Source: an uncultured Bdellovibrio sp.
GTDB taxonomy: Bacteria > Bdellovibrionota > Bdellovibrionia > Bdellovibrionales > Bdellovibrionaceae
Reading direction: 5' to 3'
Length of the DNA: 39,749 nt
Assembly (NCBI RefSeq): GCF_946478835.1
Contig: NZ_CAMLDV010000013.1
Coordinates: forward strand, 1-39,749
Shown: in pieces, positions 29,798 to 39,100 of the stretch
How positions within the stretch are numbered: the first letter of the stretch is position 1
Layout: every line of letters starts with the position of its first letter
Notes under the pieces: model-generated
What the model was told of the DNA's origin: nothing
Database searches by the model: none
Seen by the model: the letters and a program-made list of their open reading frames with translations, nothing else
Made by a program: the position numbers and the translations under genes

Positions 29798-32700
29798 ATG
29801 ACTCATCGGAGCCGTCTTTTCCTTTTTACCGCGTCCCTTGTTTTAGGTACACTGCTGGTGGCGGGAATCGTTGGTTATCAAATGGGTGTTTCTTCGTTAT
29901 TGGAAGGCACCCAAGAAAAATTGGTTCAAATCCGACAGTTTAAAACCAAAGAGCTGCAAAAAGATTTTTCTTATTTAAATGATTCTCTTCTTGCGACAGC
30001 GGAAGAAAAATCTCTAAAAGATTTTTTTCAACGCTCACCTCAAGATCAGGAACAAATTCGCTCTTGGCTGCGCAGTCATGGAAGCGAAAGTGCCTGGCGA
30101 TCCATCATTATTCGCGCCAACAGCAATCCCGAAGTTTCAGAACTTTCAAGAGTTCTCGGACAAATGTCGCCAAGCGCAGTTTTTCTTCAAGCTCATTTTA
30201 TTCAGGAAGCTGTCGCTCAGAATAAAATGCCTCACGAAGTTATTAAATCTTCAAACCGTTCTCTATCTTACTTTAAAAGTCATGAACTTCTTCATCCCTC
30301 TATGACGTCACTGTGGAACCGATTGGAACTCAGTGATGTGATTCTGATAGATCCTAAGGGAAACGTCGTTTATACGGTCAAAAAAGAATTGGATATGGGA
30401 GCAAATCTGCTCTCGGGCACTTTTGCAAACTCACGTCTGGCACAAGCATTTCGCTGGTCAATGAATGCTTCACAAGGAGCCACTAAGTTTTTTGATTTTT
30501 CTCCGCTGACACATTTTTGGAGTTTGCCCGTCGGATTTCTGGTAACTCCGCTTTTTTCTCAATCCAGTTATATTGGCACTCTGGTTTTTCAAATCCCCAT
30601 TGAACGTGTCGACGCTATTTTGAGCAACCAACACGATTGGGAAAGTTTAGGGTTAAGAAAAACCGGTGAAGTCGTGGCCTTTGGAAGTGACGGGCTGATG
30701 CGTAACAATGCCCGAGCTTTCTTTGAAAGTCCCGATAAGTTTCTTAGCAGTTATCAAAAGCACGAATCTTCAGTAAACAACGCTGAACTTGTCCGTCGCA
30801 GTCACTCCACAGCTTTAAGCATTGGACTTCCCCAAGATGATTTAAAAAATTATCTACAAAATCATGACATCATTGAAACGACAACGGACTATGCTGGGAA
30901 CAAAGCCGTGCAATCCGTCGGCAAAGCGGTTCTCCCAGGAAACACGGAATGGATCATTATTGCAAAAGTCAGCGCTCAAGAAGCCCTGGTTCCCTTAACA
31001 AATAAGATTCTTCCTTTGGTTCTTTTTATTTTGGTTATTGGTGCGCTGGCCTTGGCGTCGGCATACATTTTCTCACGCCGTATGTTTCAACCCTTGCAGT
31101 CTTTAAATCAAGGTCTTCAAAAATTAGCTTCATTGGATTTTTCTGAAAAGCTTCCGGAGCAAAGAGGTGAATTCAAAAACCTGTCGGACCATTTTCACGA
31201 AGTTTCCCGTCAACTTTCAGAAATCAAGACACAAAAAGATTTTTTAGAGAACACGGTGCAATCCATTCACGAAGCGTTCTTTGTTGTTGAAATCAGCCAC
31301 TCCGTTGAAGATAAAGTTCACATTCAGATTCGTGACCTTAATCCTGCGGCCTCCGAGATGTTAGGTCTTGCCGCTGCTTCTCTCAAAGGCACGGATTTGC
31401 AGATGTGGATCGATACGGACTACTCACAAATTCTTTCATCGTTAGAAAACCATAGCGAAAGCACGCAGGCCCTTTCGATGGAGGGCACACTTAAGAAAAT
31501 TTCCGGAGAAAAAATTCCTCTGGATCTCTCCTGGGCTCTTTTAAAAAATTCCAAGAACTCTCATCCCACTTTAGTTGTCGTGGGACGGGATATTCGCTGG
31601 AAAAAAGAGATCGAAAAGGAACTCAAACTCAAAGAAGAACTTTTGAAAGAGTCGCAGTCTCTTTCAAAAACCGGCTCTTTCCGTTGGGATATTTCCACGG
31701 GAAAATGTCTTTGGTCTGAAGAGGAGTTTCACATATTGGGACTGGATCCGGCCACAACTCTTCCCACCTTTGAACTGTTTCGATCCCTGATACTTTCTGA
31801 GGACCTTGAGATTTTTGATGACGCCCTTCATGAGGCTCACCAAAATATCCAGCCTTTTAACTTAGATTTCCGTTTAAAAAAGAAAGACACCGGAGACATC
31901 ATCTGGGTGCGCGCGCAAGGTCGCACCGAATATGATGACTATGGAAATCCGTTATTTATGTATGGTACAACCCAAGACATCACAGAACTTCGTCGCGTAG
32001 AGCAATCTTTGATTGCTGCTAAAAATGATGCCTTGAAATCTTCACAGGCCAAATCCGAATTTCTTGCACGCATGAGCCACGAAATCCGCACACCCATGAA
32101 TGCCATCATGGGAATGGCAGAGCTTTTAAAAGAAACAAAGCTAAATCAGGACCAACAATATTACGTCACGATCTTCTGCAAAGCTGGCGAAGTTTTAATG
32201 GCCCTTATCAATGATATTTTGGATCTTTCGAAAATTGAGGCCGGCGAAGTTTCTATCGAAAATATTCCTTTTGATCTGAAGAAACTGATGATTGATGTCG
32301 AAGAAATGATGAAGCCTCGCGCTTTGGAAAAAGGGATTAACTATTCCTTCGAAATGACCCCGGGAATTTCTCCATATCTTATGGGCGATCCAAATAAGTT
32401 AAGACAAGTTTTAATCAATCTTGTCAGCAACTCTTTAAAATTCACCGAAACGGGCTACATCCGAGTTTCCGTGAGTAAAAATCCGTCAAAAAAGGACACA
32501 CTCATGGTGAGTGTGAGCGACTCTGGCGTCGGAATTCCCTCGAACAAGCAGCATCTGATTTTCCAAAAATTCTCGCAGGCCGATAGTTCCATCACTCGGC
32601 GCTATGGCGGAACAGGACTGGGACTTGCCATTTCCAAGAGTCTTGTTGAGCTTATGGGAGGACAAATTTGGTTTAAGAGTCGAGAAAACATGGGAACGAC

Positions 32701-33190
32701 GTTCTTTTTTACCATTCCTTATCGCGAACAGGTCTACAACCCTGTCACTCACAAACCTCTTCACCTGCATGGGGGAGAAATGGATTTTCTTCCCTACAGA
32801 CATCGGGATCCCAATAAGAAAATTCGCATCTTGATTGCCGATGACACGGAAGACAACCGCACTCTTTTCACGCACTACCTCAAAAACGGTCCTTATGAAA
32901 TTATTGAAGCTGAGAATGGACTTGAAGCTTTAGATAAGATAAAGTCAGGGCAGTTTGATATCGTCTTTATGGACGTGCAAATGCCAGAAATGGATGGGTA
33001 CGCGGCGACGGATAAGATTCGTAAGTGGGAAGATGAAAACCACAAGCAACACACTCCGATCATCGCACTAACTGCTCACGCCCTTTCTGAGGACCGACAA
33101 AAATCCTTGCGTGCGGGTTGTGACGATCATATCGCCAAACCTTTCAAAAAGGATACGTTGTTAGGAGTGATCAATCGCTACTCATTATAG
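29798..33190 (+). CDS. Hybrid sensor histidine kinase with periplasmic sensor, HAMP, PAS and receiver domains
   Basis: The 1130-residue protein has a first membrane segment (about 5-25) and a periplasmic domain of some 375 residues. A second membrane segment (about 402-424) and HAMP (about 428-480) follow. Two PAS regions come next (about 485-600 and 628-735). HisKA has His761 in MSHEIRTPMNAIMG; the ATPase domain has LVSNSLKF, DSGVGIP and GGTGLGLAI. A receiver at about 1007-1128 has phosphoacceptor Asp1059 in VFMDVQMPEMDG. All catalytic residues are present. Co-transcription with Hpt and a response regulator gives a full phosphorelay. The periplasmic domain may take input from the divergent PhnD-like lipoprotein. 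Confidence 0.95.
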   Translation: MTHRSRLFLFTASLVLGTLLVAGIVGYQMGVSSLLEGTQEKLVQIRQFKTKELQKDFSYLNDSLLATAEEKSLKDFFQRSPQDQEQIRSWLRSHGSESAWRSIIIRANSNPEVSELSRVLGQMSPSAVFLQAHFIQEAVAQNKMPHEVIKSSNRSLSYFKSHELLHPSMTSLWNRLELSDVILIDPKGNVVYTVKKELDMGANLLSGTFANSRLAQAFRWSMNASQGATKFFDFSPLTHFWSLPVGFLVTPLFSQSSYIGTLVFQIPIERVDAILSNQHDWESLGLRKTGEVVAFGSDGLMRNNARAFFESPDKFLSSYQKHESSVNNAELVRRSHSTALSIGLPQDDLKNYLQNHDIIETTTDYAGNKAVQSVGKAVLPGNTEWIIIAKVSAQEALVPLTNKILPLVLFILVIGALALASAYIFSRRMFQPLQSLNQGLQKLASLDFSEKLPEQRGEFKNLSDHFHEVSRQLSEIKTQKDFLENTVQSIHEAFFVVEISHSVEDKVHIQIRDLNPAASEMLGLAAASLKGTDLQMWIDTDYSQILSSLENHSESTQALSMEGTLKKISGEKIPLDLSWALLKNSKNSHPTLVVVGRDIRWKKEIEKELKLKEELLKESQSLSKTGSFRWDISTGKCLWSEEEFHILGLDPATTLPTFELFRSLILSEDLEIFDDALHEAHQNIQPFNLDFRLKKKDTGDIIWVRAQGRTEYDDYGNPLFMYGTTQDITELRRVEQSLIAAKNDALKSSQAKSEFLARMSHEIRTPMNAIMGMAELLKETKLNQDQQYYVTIFCKAGEVLMALINDILDLSKIEAGEVSIENIPFDLKKLMIDVEEMMKPRALEKGINYSFEMTPGISPYLMGDPNKLRQVLINLVSNSLKFTETGYIRVSVSKNPSKKDTLMVSVSDSGVGIPSNKQHLIFQKFSQADSSITRRYGGTGLGLAISKSLVELMGGQIWFKSRENMGTTFFFTIPYREQVYNPVTHKPLHLHGGEMDFLPYRHRDPNKKIRILIADDTEDNRTLFTHYLKNGPYEIIEAENGLEALDKIKSGQFDIVFMDVQMPEMDGYAATDKIRKWEDENHKQHTPIIALTAHALSEDRQKSLRAGCDDHIAKPFKKDTLLGVINRYSL

Positions 33191-33199
33191 GAGGACTTC

Positions 33200-33706
33200 A
33201 TGGGCACAGAAGAAAAGAGCCGTCTACTGATTGTTGAAGACGACGCCGATATTCGTGAGCTCCTTAAGCACTTCTTAAAGGAATTCGTCGACGAGATTGT
33301 TGAAGCTGAAAACGGAGCCGCAGCTTTGCAATACGTGAAATCTCAAGAGTTCGATACCATTCTTTCCGATATCGAAATGCCGCAAATGAACGGACTTAAA
33401 TTTTTAGCTTATGTTCGTTCTTTGGGGCAGATGACACCGTTCGTGGTTTTGACAGCTCATGGTGATCACTCCCGCGCTCTCGAAGCTCTTTCATTGGGCG
33501 CTTTTGATTTTATTACCAAAGATTCAAAAAGAAAATTGGTTATCGAAAGTGTTTGTGCCGCTTTGAAATTCGGCCGCGAAATGAAAGCTTCGAAAAACGA
33601 TCCGGTCCGCTCCAGCCACCTTCGCAAGATCTACACGGACATGTCTAAATCTTCTGAGATGCGCTTGCGCAAAATCATCGAAGAGATGTCATCGTCCTCG
33701 AATTAG
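33200..33706 (+). CDS. Response regulator with receiver domain and short helical tail
   Basis: The 168-residue product is a receiver domain (about 7-127): acidic pair Asp14/Asp15, phosphoacceptor Asp57 in ILSDIEMPQMNG, Thr85 and Lys107. The tail of about 40 residues (KASKNDPVRSSHLRKIYTDMSKSSEMRLRKIIEEMSSSS) is helical and has no DNA-binding or enzyme domain. Output is therefore probably through protein contact. GGAGG precedes the ATG, nine bases after the kinase gene. It is the probable end point of the phosphorelay. Confidence 0.95.
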   Translation: MGTEEKSRLLIVEDDADIRELLKHFLKEFVDEIVEAENGAAALQYVKSQEFDTILSDIEMPQMNGLKFLAYVRSLGQMTPFVVLTAHGDHSRALEALSLGAFDFITKDSKRKLVIESVCAALKFGREMKASKNDPVRSSHLRKIYTDMSKSSEMRLRKIIEEMSSSSN

Positions 33707-33715
33707 GAGCTTTCA

Positions 33716-34123
33716 ATGGTTAAAATGTCCGCCGTTTATCAAGGCCAAAAACACTGCGAAATCACGCATGAACCTTCAGGTGCCCATATCGGGACCGACG
33801 CCCCCAAAGATAACAATGGAAAAGGCGAACTCTTCTCCCCCACGGATCTGGTTGGTGCTGCGACTGGAAGCTGCATGCTCACAGTTATGTCGATTGCTGC
33901 AGATAAAGATGGTGTTGAGCTTAAAGGTTCCCGTGTGAGTGTTGAAAAAGAAATGCACGCAAGTCCCCGTCGCATTGCCAAACTCACAGTGACTTTGCAT
34001 CTTCCGCAAAGTGTGCCCCATGATTATCGCAAAAAACTTGAGACGATTGCTTTAAATTGTCCTGTGAAGCTAAGCCTTCACCCTGAGCTGCAACTTCCCG
34101 TTGTTTTCCACTACGATATCTAA
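33716..34123 (+). CDS. OsmC family protein
   Basis: This 135-residue protein has the OsmC layout with GELFSPTDLVGAATGSCMLTVMSIAADKDGVEL, carrying the first cysteine, and ETIALNCPVKLSLHPEL, carrying the second. The cysteine pair matches that of OsmC peroxidases. It is of the YhfA-like subgroup and differs from the OsmC at 11923. TAGGAG precedes the ATG. It follows the response regulator gene by nine bases and so probably lies in the same transcript; a functional link is not known. Confidence 0.92.
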   Translation: MVKMSAVYQGQKHCEITHEPSGAHIGTDAPKDNNGKGELFSPTDLVGAATGSCMLTVMSIAADKDGVELKGSRVSVEKEMHASPRRIAKLTVTLHLPQSVPHDYRKKLETIALNCPVKLSLHPELQLPVVFHYDI

Positions 34124-34124
34124 T

Positions 34125-36167
34125 TTATTTCACTAAAACTTGAACAGATCCTTTGAGCTCATTGTCTTGATAGAGCTCAAAGGTGTGTTTTCCAAGCGAA
34201 GGCGTCCACAAATACGCTTGATGGGCCGATACTTTTCTGTTGCCATCAATTTTCCAGTGAAGCGTGTGCGCTTTGGGACCTTCCACCAAAAGGGGCATCT
34301 TTTGATTCACAGACGGAATGGCCGGATCTAAAGCGAGTACCATGCCATCTTGTGGATAAACGATACGAGCATTTGGATACACTTGAGGTGCTTTATTTGT
34401 TTTATTTTGCGCAACCGGAGCAAGTGAAACTTCTGTGTCCGGATATTTCTCATAAAGCCACTCCATCACTTTTTTCCAAATGGGCGCTGCACCGCTAATA
34501 CCCATCACGTTCCACATTGGCTCCCCTGAGAAATTGCCCACCCAAACGCCGACGGTGAAGCGTGAATTAAAACCGACACACCAGTTGTCACGCATGTCTT
34601 TGCTTGTACCTGTTTTTACCGAAGCCCCTTGTAGCGACAAGGCAGAATCTAAACCAAATCCCAAAGCGCGGTTTTCACTTTGTGAAATAATCTGCGCGAC
34701 TTCTTTCGCACTGTTTTCGGTAAATATTCTTTTCTCGTTCGTGTGGTCCATTTTTAAATCAAAACGCAAAGGCGAATAAATCCCTTTTTGCGCCAAGGTT
34801 CTATAAGCTTGTGTGAGATCTTCCAATGTCACGTCAGCCACACCAAGAGCCAATGCGGGTCCATAATGATCAGGTTCTTTAAGCTCACGAAAGTTCATGT
34901 CTTTAAGTTTTGACCAAAAAGAATCGTCATTGAGCAGTTTAAATACTTTCACGGCCGGAACATTGAGTGAAGACGCCAAAGCTGTTTTTACTTTCACCCA
35001 ACCGTAAAACTGTCTGTCGTGATTTTGCGGTTTGTAAACTCCCCGATCAAAAACAATATCCACCGCCGAATCTTCAATCCAAGATTCCGCATGGAGAAGA
35101 TTTTTTTCAAACGCCGTTGCATATAGGAATGGCTTCAGCGTCGAACCCGCCTGGCGAAGAGCCTGAGTTCCGTCGACATAAGAAGATTTCTTATCACTTC
35201 CCTCGCTGCTGACGTATGCCCACACTTGTCCCGTTTTATTTTCAATCACCAGAACCGCAGCGTTATGTACGTTTTGACTTTCAAGACTGCGAAGCTGCGA
35301 TGCTATGATTTCCTGAGCATAAACTTGCAAATCTTTTTGCAAGCTCGTGATAACTTCACCGTGCGCTCCTGTTGAGCTGAGTTTTTGAGCTAAATGCAAA
35401 GCGTACTGCTGTGAAAGGGAAGCTGTGGATTTTCGTGACAGCTCTGTCATGCTAGCTTGAAATTCTGCGCATAACGAAGGCTCTTGCCAGCAAGCTCTTT
35501 GCGCCCACTCTGCAGGCTTTGCATTCGGTGAACGAATCAAAACGGAAAGAAGTGTTGCTTCTTTTAAAGTTAAACCTTGAGGTCTTTTATCAAAAAGCGT
35601 CCACGAAATACTGCTCAATCCCCGGTATTCACCTCGGAAAGGGACTAAATTTAAATACGCTTCAAGAATTTGCTCTTTCGTCCATTGTGATTCCAGCTTG
35701 TAAGCAGCGACAATTTGTCTGAGCTTCCCCGTAAGCCCCTGATACACTTTCTTGTCCATCGATGTAAGCTTAAGCACCTGCATCGTGATCGTACTGCCAC
35801 CACGAGAAGATTTTTTGAAAAGGCGTTGGTATAAGCTTGCAATCAAAGCTTTGTTATCGGCGCCACCGTGCTCATAAAAATTCTGATCTTCGGATTTCAA
35901 AACGGCCGAAAGCATTGCCGGAGAAATATCCTTAAGCGCACTCCACATAAAAGTACGCTCATGGGTATTTTGCCGCCACTGATGTAAAGGTTTTCCGTCT
36001 CGGTCCAAAAGGAATAATTCAGAACTTTGGTACGACGATTTTACGTTCTCAAACGATTTAATTGCAGGAATGCTCTGGAAGAAGGCGCCCGCACAAAGAG
36101 CGCCTCCCACCAAAACAACTACTAATGAGCAAATGAAGATTTTTTTCTTCACTCTTTCACCGTCCAT
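34125..36167 (-). CDS. pbpC: Penicillin-binding protein 1C (GT51 transglycosylase-transpeptidase)
   Basis: The 680-residue protein has one membrane anchor (about 9-31). The GT51 domain contains Glu93 in KSEDQNFYEHGG and GGSTITMQVLKL. The transpeptidase domain has Ser342 in GSTLKPF, the SLN triad element in ASSLNVPAV, and VKTGTSKD. A C-terminal PbpC-specific beta domain starts at about residue 590. It polymerises and cross-links peptidoglycan. It overlaps the alpha-2-macroglobulin gene, the standard bacterial pair. ATG 36167 overlaps that gene by 19 bases; an in-frame GTG at 36152 would give a four-base GTGA overlap and is a fair alternative. Confidence 0.95.
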   Translation of the reverse strand: MDGERVKKKIFICSLVVVLVGGALCAGAFFQSIPAIKSFENVKSSYQSSELFLLDRDGKPLHQWRQNTHERTFMWSALKDISPAMLSAVLKSEDQNFYEHGGADNKALIASLYQRLFKKSSRGGSTITMQVLKLTSMDKKVYQGLTGKLRQIVAAYKLESQWTKEQILEAYLNLVPFRGEYRGLSSISWTLFDKRPQGLTLKEATLLSVLIRSPNAKPAEWAQRACWQEPSLCAEFQASMTELSRKSTASLSQQYALHLAQKLSSTGAHGEVITSLQKDLQVYAQEIIASQLRSLESQNVHNAAVLVIENKTGQVWAYVSSEGSDKKSSYVDGTQALRQAGSTLKPFLYATAFEKNLLHAESWIEDSAVDIVFDRGVYKPQNHDRQFYGWVKVKTALASSLNVPAVKVFKLLNDDSFWSKLKDMNFRELKEPDHYGPALALGVADVTLEDLTQAYRTLAQKGIYSPLRFDLKMDHTNEKRIFTENSAKEVAQIISQSENRALGFGLDSALSLQGASVKTGTSKDMRDNWCVGFNSRFTVGVWVGNFSGEPMWNVMGISGAAPIWKKVMEWLYEKYPDTEVSLAPVAQNKTNKAPQVYPNARIVYPQDGMVLALDPAIPSVNQKMPLLVEGPKAHTLHWKIDGNRKVSAHQAYLWTPSLGKHTFELYQDNELKGSVQVLVK

Positions 36168-39100
36168 GAACTTTCTGGAAGCTCGGCAAAAAGATCTGGG
36201 CTGTACATCGCTTCAACACGCGTCACAGGTAATACATAATGACCCGCTTGATTAAAGCGCACCGTATATTCGATTTCCTGATTATCCGGCGTGAACCAAG
36301 AGAAATAGAAGCGGATAAGCTCTTCTTTTCTTTCCACGGCCGTCGCCCAAGAACTTTGCAATACAGTCGCTCCTGCCGGGATCGGATCTTCAACAACAAC
36401 CCATGTCTGCGGAGCCTGTGAAGTGATTTTTAATTTAATCTTTGCGACATCTCCGACACTCCACACACCTTTAGTTTTTTGTTCCACAGGACTTACTGTT
36501 TTTTCTACTTTAAATCCCGCAAAAGTTGCTTTTGTCACAGGAGTCGCCGCTTTTGCCGAAACCGTGATCCATGGTTTGCCAGCACCTTTTTGTTCGAGCT
36601 GAACTTGTGCTTCTTTTTCTTTCCACGGAAGTTCAAAAACCGCAGAGCTTCCTTTGGACCACTCGTGCGTTGCTTTTTCCGACCCTAAATTCACTTGGAA
36701 TGTGCCTTGAACTTTTTCTTTAGAATAAGCGGCTTGGAATTTTCTCATTGTTAGAGAACCCCAGGCATTATCCGTTGTCATGTACCAAGCCCCGTCTTTT
36801 TGACGAGATAGAACTCCTTGATACAGGCGTGGCGTATCAGATTTCCATGAAGGCTCTGACATTGTTGCCATAATCAGTCTTAAGATTGAGCTTTCCGAAT
36901 CACGCATCAACCATGGCATGCTTTCGCGCTCCTCATTCTTAAGTTGCAGACGTTTTGCAGAGAAATAAAATCGGCTGCGCAAAAGAGCTTCAAGATCCGC
37001 AATTTTCTTTTCTCTTTGTGGAATATTCTTTTCCCACAGGTGGATTTGATACCATTCGACTAGAGTGTACAGCGGCCACTGATTTCCTTGCTCATCAATG
37101 GATGTCAAAAGATCGATATTCAGACGACGGAAGCGAGACAAGGCTTCAAAAGCCGTAATTTTTTTAAGCGTGTCATCAGCTCGACTGACCTCAACCTCTT
37201 CTTTCAGCTTTCCTTCTGCATAGGAATTTAAAGCTTCGAGCATACGGTTCTCAGTTTCTTCCGTAAACTTGAAACCCGCTTCATGGGCAATTGTTAAAAC
37301 GTACGCGGTTAGATTCACACTTCCTTTAGAATAAGAGCTTGGGAAGTAGCGAAGAAGACCATTGCTGTCCAAATAAACGTTCAACTTAGATTCAATCTTT
37401 TGCCACAGCTTCTTATCATTTAAAGAAATAGCTCTTGAGACCTGTTGCTCTAAGCAAGTGTATTCATAGTTTTTCCAAAATTCTTTAATTCCTGCTTGAG
37501 AGCCGCCTAAGCCTTCTGAAAGTTCAACAACAACGGAGCTTTTATTTACTTCTGCGCCTGCAGGCTGTTGTAAAGCGAGTTTACTAAACTCAGGCCAAGC
37601 ACCCCATTCACTCTGATAAATGCGTGCAACACGCACTGGTAAAACTTTTTGGGCTTTTTTAATTTCATCCAAAGTTTTACCCTTCTCATTTTTCGCCGTT
37701 ATCACGTATTCGAGCGAACCCGCTTGAGGCGCACGAATTTTCCAATGAACTTCCTTAGCTTCTCCTGGATTTAAGCGCATTTTTTGAACTGTGAGACCTT
37801 CCATTCTTGGAGTCACATTCAAACTCAAATCCAAGTTTTGCACTTCTTTAGAAGCGTTGCGGATCGTGAAGCCCGCAAGGAAATCATCACCTTCACGTGT
37901 AACGCCAGAAAGCCCCGGCAAGATCATCAAATCTTGGGACGACTGAATAGAAGTCCATCCTGTACCGAATTGATCGGCACCCTGAAGAGCCACAGCCACA
38001 ATTCTAAAACTTGTTGTTGAATCATTCAGAGGAATTTCAACTTTGGCCTGACCTTGAGCATTGAGAGTCACTGAGGGATTCCAATACAACAACGTATCAA
38101 AGAGTTCACGGCGAAGGGCTCCGCCACCGTCACCACCGATAGGAACTGCTTTTAAACCAAAGTGTCTTTTACCGATCACCAAAGATTGAGCCGTCGCCAT
38201 AGACAATGTGTGAGGACGCATGCGCATCATGGCACTGAGAATATCCCAAGAGTGATTATCACGAAGTTCAAGCAGTCCTTCGTCCACGGCCACCAAGGCG
38301 ACTTCACCTTTTGCAGCGGGTTTACCACTGGCATCCTTCACACTGACAGTGACAAGAGACTTTTCACGCGCCTTATAAGTCTTGCGATCCGTGTTCACGG
38401 TGACTTTTAAAGTATTTTCTTTCCAGCCGACCTTGATATTGGTCATACCAAGTTTGAATGCAGGTTTTCCAAGATCGACAAGGGCCGTGGGTTTTGGATC
38501 GTTTAATCGTCCACGGATTGCAAAAGCAGAAACAACGACATTGGGTGCATACTCTTTTTTAATCGGTACACGAACGACTGGACGGTCCCCTTTGACATCA
38601 ATCACCTCAGAGTAAAGAACAGTGTCTCTTTCTACAGTGACCAAGACTTTCGCTTCTGGGAAGGGCGTGCGCAATTGAAACTCTGCAACCTCTCCAGGCT
38701 CGTAAGTTTTTTTGAATGGAATTAAATCGGCCCGGTCATTGTCTTCAGATCCAAACCACTGAGTTTCTCCCGGCTTCACAATCCACTGATTCACATTGGC
38801 AATGCTCTGCCTTCCTTGAGAATCTTTCGTCGTCACAACCGCAAGAACGGACCCGCTGACCTTGGATTTTCCAGCGCAGTTAAAGACACCCTTCGAGTTC
38901 GTTTCACCACTGCAAAGCTCTCCGATTTTTTTATATTCGCGGAAGTCTTCGTAAGCATAAAAACCACCGACTAAGCGTTTGCGATGTGAGTAATAACGGC
39001 TGGTATAAAGATCAACTGTCACTTTCTGACCTTTTAAAGGCTTTTGCAGAAGATCCAAAGCCACGACATCAAACTCAACAAGATTCGGAGTGGCCCACCA

